The position numbers and the translations under genes are program-made. From Acidobacteriota bacterium (GTDB lineage Bacteria > Acidobacteriota > Terriglobia > Acidiferrales > UBA7541), in assembly GCA_021324935.1 (NCBI GenBank), contig JAJPIE010000042.1, positions 1 to 64,000 on the forward strand: a DNA stretch of 64,000 bases. The letters run 5' to 3'. Under the pieces are notes generated by a model, which saw only the letters and a list, made by a program, of their open reading frames with translations, did not search any database and was not told the DNA's origin. Positions 1 to 9,400 of this stretch are shown here, piece by piece. Position 1 is the first letter of the stretch. Each line of letters opens with the position of its first letter.

Positions 1-331
1 CTTTCTTGATGGGGCCAGTGCGGTAGATTTTGGTGTGGAATCGATAGTCGTCGCCGAGGAGTTCCATCGCAGTTCCGGTGGTGAGCAGCTTGGTCGTGGA
101 GCCGGGGACGAAGAGTTTCGTGGAATTCAGCGCATAGACTGTTTTGCCGGTGTCCGCTTCGATGAACTTCAGGCCAAAATGCGAGTGGGCGAACTCCGGC
201 TTGCTCATGATTTGCTGGATGCGTTGCTCCAGGCTGGCGGGGGGTTGCGCGAAGGCTGTGACGGCGCAGAGGAGAAACGCCAGAGCGCAACCGCAGCAAA
301 GGACCAAGCGGTTCCATACGGAAGTTTTCAT
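1..331 (-). CDS. dacB: D-alanyl-D-alanine carboxypeptidase/endopeptidase (PBP4, family S13), N-terminal part
   Basis: Only the first 110 residues are inside the window; the gene runs off the left edge. Residues 1-29 form a signal peptide ending in Ala-Phe-Ala-Gln. The segment PGSTTKLLTT (about residues 77-86) is the S13-family active-site block, with Ser78 as nucleophile and Lys81 in the SxxK motif. This family trims or cleaves peptidoglycan stem peptides in the periplasm and releases D-Ala. The ATG at 331 is preceded by a GAGGTGG ribosome binding site. It lies about 100 bp downstream of the beta-lactamase/VanX fusion gene on the same strand and could be cotranscribed with it. The remaining motifs (SxN, KTG) cannot be checked here. 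Confidence 0.85.
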   Translation of the reverse strand, partial: MKTSVWNRLVLCCGCALAFLLCAVTAFAQPPASLEQRIQQIMSKPEFAHSHFGLKFIEADTGKTVYALNSTKLFVPGSTTKLLTTGTAMELLGDDYRFHTKIYRTGPIKK

Positions 332-432
332 CTACCACCTCGGAGAAATAAAATTGCGTGCGTCGAAATTCAATTCCTCTGCGAAACACGCCCCGGCGAC
401 TTGTTCCACCGTTGTCGCGCTCCGCGCAGTCC

Positions 433-2820
433 CTAATTTCCGTGCAGCTGTTCGAACGCCACATTCAGAATCGGATACTTCTGCCAATCCGCGTAATCAA
501 AGTGCCACCATTCGAACGGATACACCAGGAAACCTTCATCCTCCAACGCATGGCGGAGCAGTTCCCGATGCCAGCGTTCCAGCGAAGTGCCGCCGGGATA
601 CCCGGGGAACGAACGCTCGGACATTTCATCGTATACGCCCACCATTTCCACGGGCTTTCCCGTGGAAAGATCGTAGAGGCTCAAATCGACCGCGCAGCCG
701 CGATTGTGGCGCGACCCCTGGCTGGGATCGGCGACGAAAATATGTTTGTCTTCCGGTGTGGCGTCCCAGAAAATTTTCGTGACGTACCACGGGCGGTAAG
801 CGTCGTGAATCAGTAGGCCGTAACCCATGGTTTCCAGTTTTTTCTGCGCACGAAGGAGCGCCTCGGCGGCGGGGCGCTGGAGGAAGGCTGTCGCTTCCGT
901 GTAGACCGGAGTGCTCAGAAAATTGTTGCTGGTGGCGTAGCGGATATCGAGTTTGATTTTCGGATCGAGCTTCGGCAGTTCCACCAGATCCGGCTTGCGA
1001 AACTCCCCCGCTTCGACGGGCGGCTGCGTGGCCAGCGCCTCCTTTCGAAGCTCGTCGATGCTTTTGACCGGAGTGATGCGGAAGATGCCGCCGCTAACTC
1101 CGCCAATCGCGCGGCGCTTGAACACGACTCCACTGACCTTTACTTCGGTGGCATTGCCCTGTGCGTCGCGCTTGAATACGGCGCTCTCCCCGTCGTAAAG
1201 GCCGTGGGTGGGGAATTGGAAGACGTCCTCGGATGCCTGGGTCAGCGGGTCGAACTCCATCCACTCGATGAGGACGTTGAGCCGGTCGTCTTTTTCGAAA
1301 ACATATAGAATGTCGTGATCCCAGCCATACTCGCCCAGCAGTCCTTTCCATTTCTCGCGAACCCCGCCTGGCTTGGGCGGTTCAGTTTTCGCCAGAACCT
1401 TGGATTGGATCTGGAGGCTGTTTGCCAAGGGCGTGACTTGGAGGCCGTAGCCCATCGCGCCATCCGAAATGAGTCCGTCGCCGAGCTGCCGCAGCTCAAG
1501 CTGCTCGCCGCCCGAGATTTTCAACAGCGACACGCGGCCGTCGAGATAACCTAGGTCGAGGGCATCATCGTCGGCGCCGTATCGTCCGGCGAGTCTGCGG
1601 CCTAGATCCTGCGGGACGGGACTCGTCCCTTTCGGCAGAGTCAGAGCCTTGCCGGCTCGCTGGGCCAGTGCCAGGCGCAACGTTTCCTCCCCGATGCGGT
1701 CCGTCACCGCGTTGACAGAATCCTTCGTCGCGATCACTATCACGCCCAACTTGTCTTCCGGCAGCAGGTCCAAGGAAGTGGCGAAGCCATAGATTGCGCC
1801 GCCGTGGCCGACCATCCGGCGGCCCTCAAAGTCGCGCACAATGAAGCCGAGACCAAACACCCAGCCGCCCGGATTTGGATACTGTGGTGACCACATTTTT
1901 TCGAGCGTGGCCGGCTCGAGCAATTGGCCGGATCCCGTTTTGCCCTTCGCCAGCAGGACGCTGGTGAACCTCCCCAAATCCTTCACCGTCGAATACATGC
2001 TGCCCGCGGGAGCCATCCCGAGTTGAAAGGTCGGTGCTTCAAAGGTCTTGCCGTCGTAGGTCCACATCTCAGCTTTGGCGAGATTCCGCACGATTCGCGG
2101 ATCGGGCTCGAAAGAACTCTGTTGCATCCCCATCGGCTCGAGAATGTTGGACTTCAGATATTTGGCGAATGGCTGATGGACCTGCGTTTGGAGGACGTAG
2201 CCGGCCACGGCGATGGCCGCGTTGGAATACTTCGTATGCGTTCCGGGCTCATAAACCAACTGCGTATCGTTCAGGCTTTTAACCGTGGCGGCAAGCGTCG
2301 GTTCGCTGGTTTCGAAATAGTTGCCCACTGGGGGCTCGCGCAGCAGCCCGGAGCGATGCGACATCAGTTCGCGCAAAGTGATGGGCTTGCCAAAAGGATT
2401 TTTCGGTTGGAAATCGGGAAGATATTTGGAGACCGGCGCGTCAAGATCGATTTCGCCGCGCTCGACGCATTGCATGATGCCGATATCGGTAAAGAGCTTG
2501 GAGACCGACCCGATACGATAAACCGTGTCCGCGGTCGCGGGAATTTTCTCCTTGGGATCGGCAAGGCCGAATCCTTGCGCCCAGACGATTTGTTGATCGT
2601 CAACGATGGCGACGGATATGCCAGGAATGCCGGCGAGCGACATCTGCTCTTCGATGAAGGGCTTTAGCGTGCCGACAAGCCGTTGATAGTCCTGCCGCGG
2701 TGGAATATTCGCGTCTTGCGCCCTGGCTGTGCCGAGGCAAACTAACAGGCAAGCAGCGGCCAGCCAGCCCCATTTTCTAGAAACGGCGAAGCGCCTTCTT
2801 GCCGGCAGATTTTTCAACAT
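433..2820 (-). CDS. Fusion protein: class C beta-lactamase-type serine hydrolase + VanX-like D-Ala-D-Ala dipeptidase (M15D)
   Basis: 795 residues, with a signal peptide ending at Ala-Arg-Ala-Gln. The first part (about residues 35-390) is a class C beta-lactamase/D-aminopeptidase fold with SVSK (Ser105, Lys108), a Tyr-Ser-Asn motif and GHGGAIYG. A linker follows. The last ~200 residues match D-alanyl-D-alanine dipeptidases: H705-N-R-G-C-A-V-D712 is the zinc-binding HxxxxxxD motif and E770-W-W-H773 supplies the catalytic Glu and third zinc ligand, with VanX spacing. It is probably periplasmic and cleaves D-Ala-containing peptides. I chose the ATG at 2820 because AAGGAG precedes it; an upstream in-frame TTG at 2838 lacks a site. 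It lies 28 bp after the racemase gene. The two enzymatic halves are normally separate proteins. Confidence 0.88.
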   Translation of the reverse strand: MLKNLPARRRFAVSRKWGWLAAACLLVCLGTARAQDANIPPRQDYQRLVGTLKPFIEEQMSLAGIPGISVAIVDDQQIVWAQGFGLADPKEKIPATADTVYRIGSVSKLFTDIGIMQCVERGEIDLDAPVSKYLPDFQPKNPFGKPITLRELMSHRSGLLREPPVGNYFETSEPTLAATVKSLNDTQLVYEPGTHTKYSNAAIAVAGYVLQTQVHQPFAKYLKSNILEPMGMQQSSFEPDPRIVRNLAKAEMWTYDGKTFEAPTFQLGMAPAGSMYSTVKDLGRFTSVLLAKGKTGSGQLLEPATLEKMWSPQYPNPGGWVFGLGFIVRDFEGRRMVGHGGAIYGFATSLDLLPEDKLGVIVIATKDSVNAVTDRIGEETLRLALAQRAGKALTLPKGTSPVPQDLGRRLAGRYGADDDALDLGYLDGRVSLLKISGGEQLELRQLGDGLISDGAMGYGLQVTPLANSLQIQSKVLAKTEPPKPGGVREKWKGLLGEYGWDHDILYVFEKDDRLNVLIEWMEFDPLTQASEDVFQFPTHGLYDGESAVFKRDAQGNATEVKVSGVVFKRRAIGGVSGGIFRITPVKSIDELRKEALATQPPVEAGEFRKPDLVELPKLDPKIKLDIRYATSNNFLSTPVYTEATAFLQRPAAEALLRAQKKLETMGYGLLIHDAYRPWYVTKIFWDATPEDKHIFVADPSQGSRHNRGCAVDLSLYDLSTGKPVEMVGVYDEMSERSFPGYPGGTSLERWHRELLRHALEDEGFLVYPFEWWHFDYADWQKYPILNVAFEQLHGN

Positions 2821-2848
2821 CCGAGCTCCTTGCTCCAAAGAGAAGAGT

Positions 2849-3973
2849 CTAGTGTGCGGCCTGCTGCGCGCTCCAACGATTGCGGCGCACCGTCAGCTTT
2901 TCGATCAGGTCGCGCTTGACGGCGTAACCCAGGCCGGGCGTTTGCGGTACTTGAATCGTGCCCTTTGCGCTCACTTCGACCGCTGGCTCGATGATGTCTT
3001 CAGTCCAGTAGCGGCGGCTCGCGGACACGTCGCCGGGCAAGGTGAATCCCGGCAGCGTGGACATGGCGATGTTGTGGGCGCGGCCGATGCCTGCCTCCAG
3101 CATGCCACCGCACCAGACGGGAATGTTGCGCTGGCGGCAGGCGTCCTGCAATTCGCGGGCCTCGGTATGACCGCTGACGCGGCCCAGCTTGATGTTGATG
3201 ATGCGGCACGCTTTCAACTCGATCGCGGTCAGCGCCTGGCGCGTATTGTGGATGCATTCGTCAAGGCAGATCGCGGTTTGCATCTGCGCCTGCAATTTGG
3301 AATGCGCGTAGATGTCGTCCCAATTGAGCGGCTGTTCCATCATCAGCAGCTTGAAATCGTCAAGTTTTTTCAGGTGCGTGGCGTCATCCAGGGTGTACGC
3401 GGAGTTCGCGTCCACAGAAAGAAGAATATTGGGATATTCTTTGCGGACGGCGGCGACGTAGTCGAGGTCCTTGCCAGGCTTGATCTTCAGTTTGATGCGC
3501 TGATACCCGCTGCGAAGTTCTTCTTCTACTTTCTTTACAAGAGACGCGGGATTTTCGCGGATGCCCAGCGAGACGCCGCAGGCTATCTCCTGAATGCTGC
3601 CGCCGAGAAGTTTCCAGAGAGGAAGGCCCTTCATCTGCGCTTCAATGTCCCAGAGCGCGTTTTCGAGCGCACTCTTGGCCATCTCGTGCCCACGAATGGG
3701 AGACACCAGTGCGGGGATGTCGGAGGCTTTGCTGAGCGTCTTTCCGATCAAGGAAGGCGCGATGAAATCGGAAATGACGTGCCACGCCGTGTCGGTTGTT
3801 TCGGAATTGTAGGCGGGTGTCTCTCCGGCGGTGACCTCGCCCCAGCCCCGCACGCCGTCGGCGATGATTTCCACTTCCAGAATGCGGCGATTCAGCGTGG
3901 TGCCGAAGCTGGTTTCGAACGGCGACTTCAGCTGCATGCGGATTTCGCGGAGTTCAATCGATTCGATCTTCAT
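2849..3973 (-). CDS. menC: N-succinylamino acid racemase / o-succinylbenzoate synthase-like enolase-superfamily enzyme
   Basis: 374 residues, a full-length member of the MenC/NSAR branch of the enolase superfamily. The N-terminal capping domain contains the typical SPFETSFGT segment (residues 17-25). The barrel carries the catalytic set K161-L-K163, D188, E213, D238 and K262, almost the numbering of the Amycolatopsis OSBS/NSAR enzyme (K163, D189, E214, D239, K263). Such enzymes make o-succinylbenzoate for menaquinone or racemise N-succinylamino acids. No other men genes are present, and the gene overlaps a GNAT acyltransferase gene by 20 bp, as in the Geobacillus D- to L-amino acid pathway, so racemase is the better guess. 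L-Ala-D/L-Glu epimerase is less likely from the N-terminal sequence. Cytoplasmic. Confidence 0.85.
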   Translation of the reverse strand: MKIESIELREIRMQLKSPFETSFGTTLNRRILEVEIIADGVRGWGEVTAGETPAYNSETTDTAWHVISDFIAPSLIGKTLSKASDIPALVSPIRGHEMAKSALENALWDIEAQMKGLPLWKLLGGSIQEIACGVSLGIRENPASLVKKVEEELRSGYQRIKLKIKPGKDLDYVAAVRKEYPNILLSVDANSAYTLDDATHLKKLDDFKLLMMEQPLNWDDIYAHSKLQAQMQTAICLDECIHNTRQALTAIELKACRIINIKLGRVSGHTEARELQDACRQRNIPVWCGGMLEAGIGRAHNIAMSTLPGFTLPGDVSASRRYWTEDIIEPAVEVSAKGTIQVPQTPGLGYAVKRDLIEKLTVRRNRWSAQQAAH

Positions 3974-4724
3974 AAGGCTCCAGAATGTAACTTCCCTGAT
4001 CTGGGGTGAATTCAAATCCGACTGCGGCGCGGCCGGCGGCAATGCACTGGCCGAACTGCTCGCGCACCTCGGACTGGATCGCTTCGGCCCGCGGGGCATC
4101 TTCGGTGCAAATCTGGCGGATGTTGCTGGGAATCGAGATGCAAACCGTTTTGCTGCCTGGCGTGAGGCGTTTTCCTTGCAGCGTTTCTTCCACGTGAGGT
4201 GATTGCAGCCACCACTCCGCAACCAAGCGATCCGTGGGAAGTCCGGCGTGCAGCGGGCTGGTCGTGCGGCCGTACACGTTAGGCAGATAGCGGCGGACAA
4301 TCGCGCCGAGCCGGGCCAGGTTGAAATGCGCGTTCTTGAGTTGCAAGGGATCGAAGGTCCATTCGATCAGAGGGATGCCGCGCGCAATGGCGTCGTCACG
4401 CTGCGCAAGTTTCAGCAGGCGGCCGACGCCACGGTCCTGGTATTCGCGCAAAACTCCAACCATGTGGGAATGAAGGTACGGCTTCCCGTCGTGGATTCCC
4501 GCGTAGGCGAGCGCGAAGCCGGCGGGAGTTTCTCTGTCGTACGCTGCTAACACCTGGCCCCCGCTTTCGCGGGCCACGACAAACATCTGATCGGGCACGG
4601 TGTCGAGATCCGCATAACCCCACACGCGCTTCTGCAAGTCCACGGCGACACGCATTTCTTCAATGCTTCGCAAAGGGCGCACTACGATGTCTGGCTTAGC
4701 CGGGGTTGTGCTTGCACGGGTCAA
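3954..4724 (-). CDS. GNAT-family N-acyltransferase (probable amino-acid N-succinyltransferase partner of the racemase)
   Basis: 256 residues of the COG3375-like GNAT type. The acyl-CoA binding motif A is visible as V-x-x-x-Y-Q-D-R-G-V-G-R-L-L (about residues 91-104), followed by an IEWTFDPL motif typical of this subgroup. Start is a TTG immediately after the permease stop (TAG-TTG on the minus strand), with AGGAG 8 nt upstream inside the permease gene. The 3' end overlaps the racemase gene by 20 bp, so translation is probably coupled. In Geobacillus kaustophilus a GNAT succinyltransferase plus NSAR plus a desuccinylase convert D- to L-amino acids. The same role is inferred here; no desuccinylase lies in the window. 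Confidence 0.75.
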   Translation of the reverse strand: MTRASTTPAKPDIVVRPLRSIEEMRVAVDLQKRVWGYADLDTVPDQMFVVARESGGQVLAAYDRETPAGFALAYAGIHDGKPYLHSHMVGVLREYQDRGVGRLLKLAQRDDAIARGIPLIEWTFDPLQLKNAHFNLARLGAIVRRYLPNVYGRTTSPLHAGLPTDRLVAEWWLQSPHVEETLQGKRLTPGSKTVCISIPSNIRQICTEDAPRAEAIQSEVREQFGQCIAAGRAAVGFEFTPDQGSYILEPYEDRID

Positions 4725-6101
4725 CTAAATTTCTCCTTCCGCCAGCGAGCTTGTCGAACGGCGCCAGAACAAATATGCCGGTGCGCCAAGAAAGACGATG
4801 CCAAGCCCAATTGCGGCCCGAACGGGTTGCGAGACGACGGTGTTCGCGACCAGAGCCATCGCCGCCAGGACGAAAATTGCGGGTGTCCACGGATATCCGG
4901 GCACGCGGTAAGGACGCACGGCATCTGGCCGGCGGGTCCGGTAAACGAAGACGCTGCCGGCGGCTAATGCGTAAAACAGCCACCCGATAAAAACGACGTA
5001 AGTGAGCAACTGCTCGAATGTGCCGCTGACGGCTAGAGCCGAGGACCACATTCCCCCGGCAACCACGGCAAGCGCCGGAGTTTCAAATTTCAGATGAATT
5101 TGCGACAGGGAATGAAAGAAGAGGCCGTCCTTCGCCATCGCGTAATAGACGCGAGGCGCATTAAGCATAATCGAATTTGCCGCGCTGAACATGGAGATCA
5201 GAATGGCCACGGCGACGATTTTACCGGCTCCATGGCTGACGACGACGCCCAGGGCCGAGGCGGCCACGCGATTGGAAGAAGCGACTCCCTGGGGGCCGAG
5301 CGCAGCGAGATAGCCGAGATTCGCGATGAAATAAAGAGCGATGAGGCTGGCCGTTCCGATGAGGAAAGCGAGAGGGAAAGTGCGCTGGGGATTCACGGTT
5401 TCCCCGGCGCTGAAGGTTGCATACTGCCACCCTTCATAGGCCCAAAGCACGCTGACCATTGCCAGGCCCAAGCCGGAGACTCCCGCTGGCGTGGAATGGG
5501 GAGACGCGGCCCCGCCAAATATGGGATTTATGCCGCGCCAGAGGAGGAGCACGCTGACGCCAAGAATGGCGGCCACTTTTACGATCGTGGTGACGTTGAG
5601 CAGGTTCGCGCTTTGGCGCGTGCCGCGCACATTGACGATGCCGATCACCAGGATCATCAGGACGGCCACGGCTTTTGTTCCGAAGGCGGAAAGTTCCACG
5701 AATTCGCCGAGGTAATTGCCAAAGGCGACGGCCAGGGTGGCGATGGAGCCGGAGCTGATGACGAAGAATAACGTCCAGCCAAAAAGAAACGCAGCGAAGG
5801 GGCCGAAGCAATCGTGGATGTAAACATACAAGCCGCCGGCTTCGGGCTTCATCGCGCTCAGTTCGCCATAGGTGAGGGCGCCAAATAGCGAAAGGACTCC
5901 GCCGCCGACCCAGACGGCCAATGATTCGGGAACGGAATTGTTGACGGCGCGCAGGATAGGGCCGGGCACCAGAAAGATACCGGAACCGATAACAGTACCC
6001 ACAATCATAAAGGCGAGGTCCCAGGTGCCAAGGACGCGGGGAAGCGCGCGAGGACGGGCAACGTTCGAGCGCTCGCCAGGCGCGTGGGGCGCCCGTTTCA
6101 T
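4725..6101 (-). CDS. APC-superfamily amino acid permease
   Basis: 458 residues with about 12 hydrophobic segments. The first helix carries the APC signature IVGTVIGSGIFLVPG (about residues 33-47), the unwound substrate-binding segment of amino acid/polyamine/organocation transporters, and a conserved YGELSAMKPEAGGLYVY block follows. It would import amino acids, possibly D-amino acids given the downstream enzymes. I chose ATG 6101 (AAAGGG 5 nt upstream) rather than an upstream in-frame TTG at 6185, because that TTG is the -35 hexamer of the predicted promoter. It is the first gene of a tight minus-strand operon with the GNAT, racemase and beta-lactamase/VanX genes. Confidence 0.87.
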   Translation of the reverse strand: MKRAPHAPGERSNVARPRALPRVLGTWDLAFMIVGTVIGSGIFLVPGPILRAVNNSVPESLAVWVGGGVLSLFGALTYGELSAMKPEAGGLYVYIHDCFGPFAAFLFGWTLFFVISSGSIATLAVAFGNYLGEFVELSAFGTKAVAVLMILVIGIVNVRGTRQSANLLNVTTIVKVAAILGVSVLLLWRGINPIFGGAASPHSTPAGVSGLGLAMVSVLWAYEGWQYATFSAGETVNPQRTFPLAFLIGTASLIALYFIANLGYLAALGPQGVASSNRVAASALGVVVSHGAGKIVAVAILISMFSAANSIMLNAPRVYYAMAKDGLFFHSLSQIHLKFETPALAVVAGGMWSSALAVSGTFEQLLTYVVFIGWLFYALAAGSVFVYRTRRPDAVRPYRVPGYPWTPAIFVLAAMALVANTVVSQPVRAAIGLGIVFLGAPAYLFWRRSTSSLAEGEI

Positions 6102-6156
6102 GGAGCCCTTTACCAGTACGGCGTCGGTTGGCGCGGGATTTTTCAAAGCGCAGAAG

Positions 6157-6185
6157 GGAATACAACAGGTGTTGCAGTCTGTCAA
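6157..6185 (-). promoter_or_regulatory. Promoter of the permease operon with embedded operator
   Basis: On the minus strand TTGACA (6185-6180), a 17-bp spacer and TATTCC (6162-6157). The spacer ends with CAACACCTGTTG (6174-6163), a near palindrome touching the -10. The regulator gene has the same arrangement in the spacer of its own promoter (9931-9959), so this is a probable repressor site. Confidence 0.65.
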
Positions 6186-6246
6186 GATGATTCACGAGGC
6201 GTTGCATGGCATGCATCAGAAAAAGTTATTGAGAGCATTTGAAATG

Positions 6247-6258
6247 CAACACGTGTTG
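6247..6258. promoter_or_regulatory. RpiR-type operator candidate, perfect palindrome
   Basis: CAACACGTGTTG is a perfect 12-bp palindrome matching the CAACA-NN-TGTTG element found in the permease promoter. It is centred about 45 bp upstream of the receptor -35 box and about 67 bp upstream of the permease -35 box. Confidence 0.5.
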
Positions 6259-6296
6259 TCCGCAAGCGGATAACGGTGAAATCGCGCAGATTCTTA

Positions 6297-6325
6297 TTGA
6301 CATCCCGTATTGTGGACCATAGACT
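6297..6325 (+). promoter_or_regulatory. Sigma-70-type promoter for the first Oar-like receptor gene
   Basis: A perfect TTGACA (6297-6302), a 17-bp spacer and TAGACT (6320-6325, 4 of 6 matches). The predicted transcript starts near 6332, giving a leader of about 120 nt before the ATG at 6452. Confidence 0.5.
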
Positions 6326-6354
6326 CCGCCCAATCACGACCCTCTCTTGCAAGC

Positions 6355-6368
6355 GCAACGATTGTTGC
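6355..6368. promoter_or_regulatory. RpiR-type operator candidate downstream of the receptor promoter
   Basis: GCAACGATTGTTGC has 5-bp inverted arms and fits the CAAC(A/G)-NN-TGTTG pattern with one arm mismatch to the strict consensus. It lies about 25-35 bp after the predicted start of the receptor transcript, a position suited to roadblock repression. Confidence 0.45.
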
Positions 6369-6451
6369 ATGACAAGCCACGATGCAGCTGCTACAAGATG
6401 CGCCGGCAGATCCTGAAAGGGGAGGGGCGTTCCAACAGGGGGACTACGAAG

Positions 6452-9400
6452 ATGGAGAAGTACGGGGTGTTGTTCGGATTCCGCTTGAATTCCAATTCTT
6501 TCTTGCTCCTGCCGGCGGTGCTGCTTCTGCTTGCTTTCTCGGTTCTTTCGCCGGCTTTGTTGCACGCACAAACGACTTCCACAATTACGGGAACCGTTCA
6601 GGATAAACAAGGCCTTACTGTTCCCGGCGTCAAGGTGAACGTCAAAAACGTCCAGCTGGCGATTGATCGAACCGCAACCACCGAGAATGACGGCACGTAC
6701 CGCTTCGCCGCCCTGCCCCCAGGCCTATACGAAATTACCGTCTCCAAAACCGGTTTCCAGACGGAGACGTTCAAAGCGATTGAACTAACACTCAACCGCA
6801 CCCTTGTCTACGACGTGGTGTTGCAGGTGGGCTCGACGAACCAGACGGTGGAAGTGAGTTCGGCGGCGCCCCTGCTCGAGACCACCAGCTCTTCAACCGG
6901 CAGCACGATCACTCCGCGACAAATTGAGGACATGCCAATCAACGGACGCAACTATCTTGACCTGCTGCAACTGGTGCCGGGAGTCGCGCTGAATCGGCAA
7001 AACGATCCCAATGGAGACAACTCGACGCCAATTCTTGGTGAGCGCGGCGGCAACACTCTATACCTGATTGACGGCATGCCGAATCGCGACAATTTCAACG
7101 GCGGCCCTTCGGCACAGTTCAACCAGGATTCCATCATGGAGTTTCAGGTCGTGACTGGCGGCTATAAGGCCGAGTTTGGCCATGCCTCGGGCGGCATTGT
7201 GAACGTGGTCACGCGCGGCGGTACGAACGATTGGCACGGCGGCCTTTCCGTGTTCTACCGCAGCAACGCCTTCGATTCCAACAATATTCCTGGAGCCGGC
7301 ACCGGCGCGCCATTCCTGAATCGCTGGGATCCGACCGTTTATTTTGGCGGACCGATTCTGAAGGACAAAATCTTTTTCTTCGGCTCTGCGGAACGCATTC
7401 TGGAAAGCCGAAACCTGAACTTTGTCTTCAATCCGAATTTGCCATCCACCCTGGTGGCCTTTGAAGCCCCGTTTAACAAAAATGCGCAGACTTTTACTAC
7501 CCGCGCCCGCGCCAAGTTAGACGAAAACTTGGGGCCGCATCGCTTGAGCGAGCAGATCAATTACACCAACAACCACATCACGTATTTCCTGCCGCTGACC
7601 GCGTCCTTGAATCTCCCGGACACGCGGTACAACATCGATGGCCGGACGTTGACGCTCGGTTTCAACGACGTCTGGACCATCGGCGATGTTTCCAGCGCTT
7701 GGATCGTGAATTCCTATTTCCAATACCGGGGCAATCCGACGCGGCAGAGTCCCTGTTGTCCGGAAGCGGGCACACCGAACACGTTGTTCAACCTGTTCTC
7801 CACCTACACATCGGGAGACCTGTTTGGCGATCAGGGGCAGGCATCGTTCGGACCCGGCTATAACTCCTTCACATTCTTTGAAAAATATTATTCGGGTGGT
7901 AGCAACGTCAGCAAAGTCTTCGGCCACCACACGGTGAAATTCGGCTGGGACTACGAACACACTGGCGTGAACGGCGCGGAGCCAAACAACTTTTTCACCC
8001 AGCTCTTTTCTACTATCAATGATTTCAACACCTTCGGCCCTGTCAATTCCGGACTGAACTTGATTACTTTGCAGGGCGGACAGACCCCGCAAGATAACTT
8101 GGTAAATATCAACAACAACTATGCTGGACTTTTTCTCCAGGACGACTGGAAGATCACCTCGAAAATCACGCTGAACGCGGGCTTGCGCTGGGATTACGAT
8201 TCAGAATTCCCGAACAAGACGGATTTCTCGCCGCGCATCGGCGTGAACTGGGCTCCCAACTCGAAGACCGTAGTCAGCGCCAGCTTCGGAACCTTCTATG
8301 ACCAGTTCCGCGAGGGCGTGGCGCGCGACATACCCGGCTTCGGCGGTGCCAATATCCAGCGCGAACGCTTGCTGTCGTTCCCGCGGCTGTTCTACGGGAA
8401 TCCGACCATTCTGACGAGCTACTTTCAGTCCCTGGGACGCCCGACCGTGTGCGTCTCCAACAATCTGACTCAGTCGCAAATCACCCAGCAGGGGCTGACG
8501 TGTCCGAACGGCCTCGGCACAACGCTCTACGGAATCGATTATCTGAACAGCGTTGTCGCTTCCGGTCACGCGCCCATTCCCGCGAATACTCCCGTCAATA
8601 TAAACAACATCCAGCAATTGAGCGGATACACGCCAGACCAATTCCTCACGGCGGCGGATGCTGCCATTGCCAATCTGGCCGGAACGAACAAATCGATCAC
8701 CGTTCCGGCAAATTACTGGGGCTGGGATCCCTTTGGAAACCTCACGACCATCGGCGGCATTAATGGCACCGCGGGATTGGTGCCCATCACCGTCGACCCG
8801 GGCTTCAAGGTGCCGCACACCTTCAACTATCACGTGGGTGTGCAGCGCGAAATGGCCCCGGATCTGGTGTTCACCGTCGATTACTACCACAAAGACATCG
8901 AGGACATCACCACGGTGCGGGCGACAAACTTGGCCTTCGAGGCGCGCATGCCCGGTCACACCAATGAGCTTGTGCCCGGAACCGGCTCGACCCGAATTGA
9001 AAGTTATGGGCCCTGGGGAGCCGGCACATACGACGGCTTCACCATCGGCATGCAGAAAAGAATGTCACACAGCTTCACCGTGCAGGCATCTTATACCTAT
9101 ACCCACGCGACCGACGACGTCTTGAATTCAACGCTATCGAGCGAAGTTCAGAGCGGCGAAGGCGTGAACTTTCTTGCTATCACTGGCCTTTCCGACAGTT
9201 ACGTCGGGAAGGTGCCCGTCGTTACCGATTCGAATACCGGACAAACCAACGCCAACGGCGCGTTCGTCAACAGCCTGGGCAACTTCGTGCCGAAAGCAGG
9301 AACCTTCTATAACGGCGCAAAGATTGACGGCGGGCCTTCCGATTTGTCGCTGGCGGAGACGTTCCTGGTCAACGCCATTGTCGAACTTCCATGGAAATTC

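Larger units (their letters stand above)
6102..6451. promoter_or_regulatory. Divergent control region between permease operon and first Oar-like receptor
   Basis: No gene is visible in this 350-bp stretch. It holds the permease promoter, the leftward operator at 6163-6174, two further copies of the same palindrome (6247-6258 and 6356-6367) and a rightward promoter at 6297-6325. Two weak alternative starts for the receptor also fall in it (TTG 6347, ATG 6398), without good ribosome binding sites. Confidence 0.6.

Noticed and set aside
2849-3973. Racemase as L-Ala-D/L-Glu epimerase of murein recycling
   Set aside because: The N-terminal SPFETSFGT segment and the residue numbering fit OSBS/NSAR of the MenC type better, and the GNAT partner supports NSAR.
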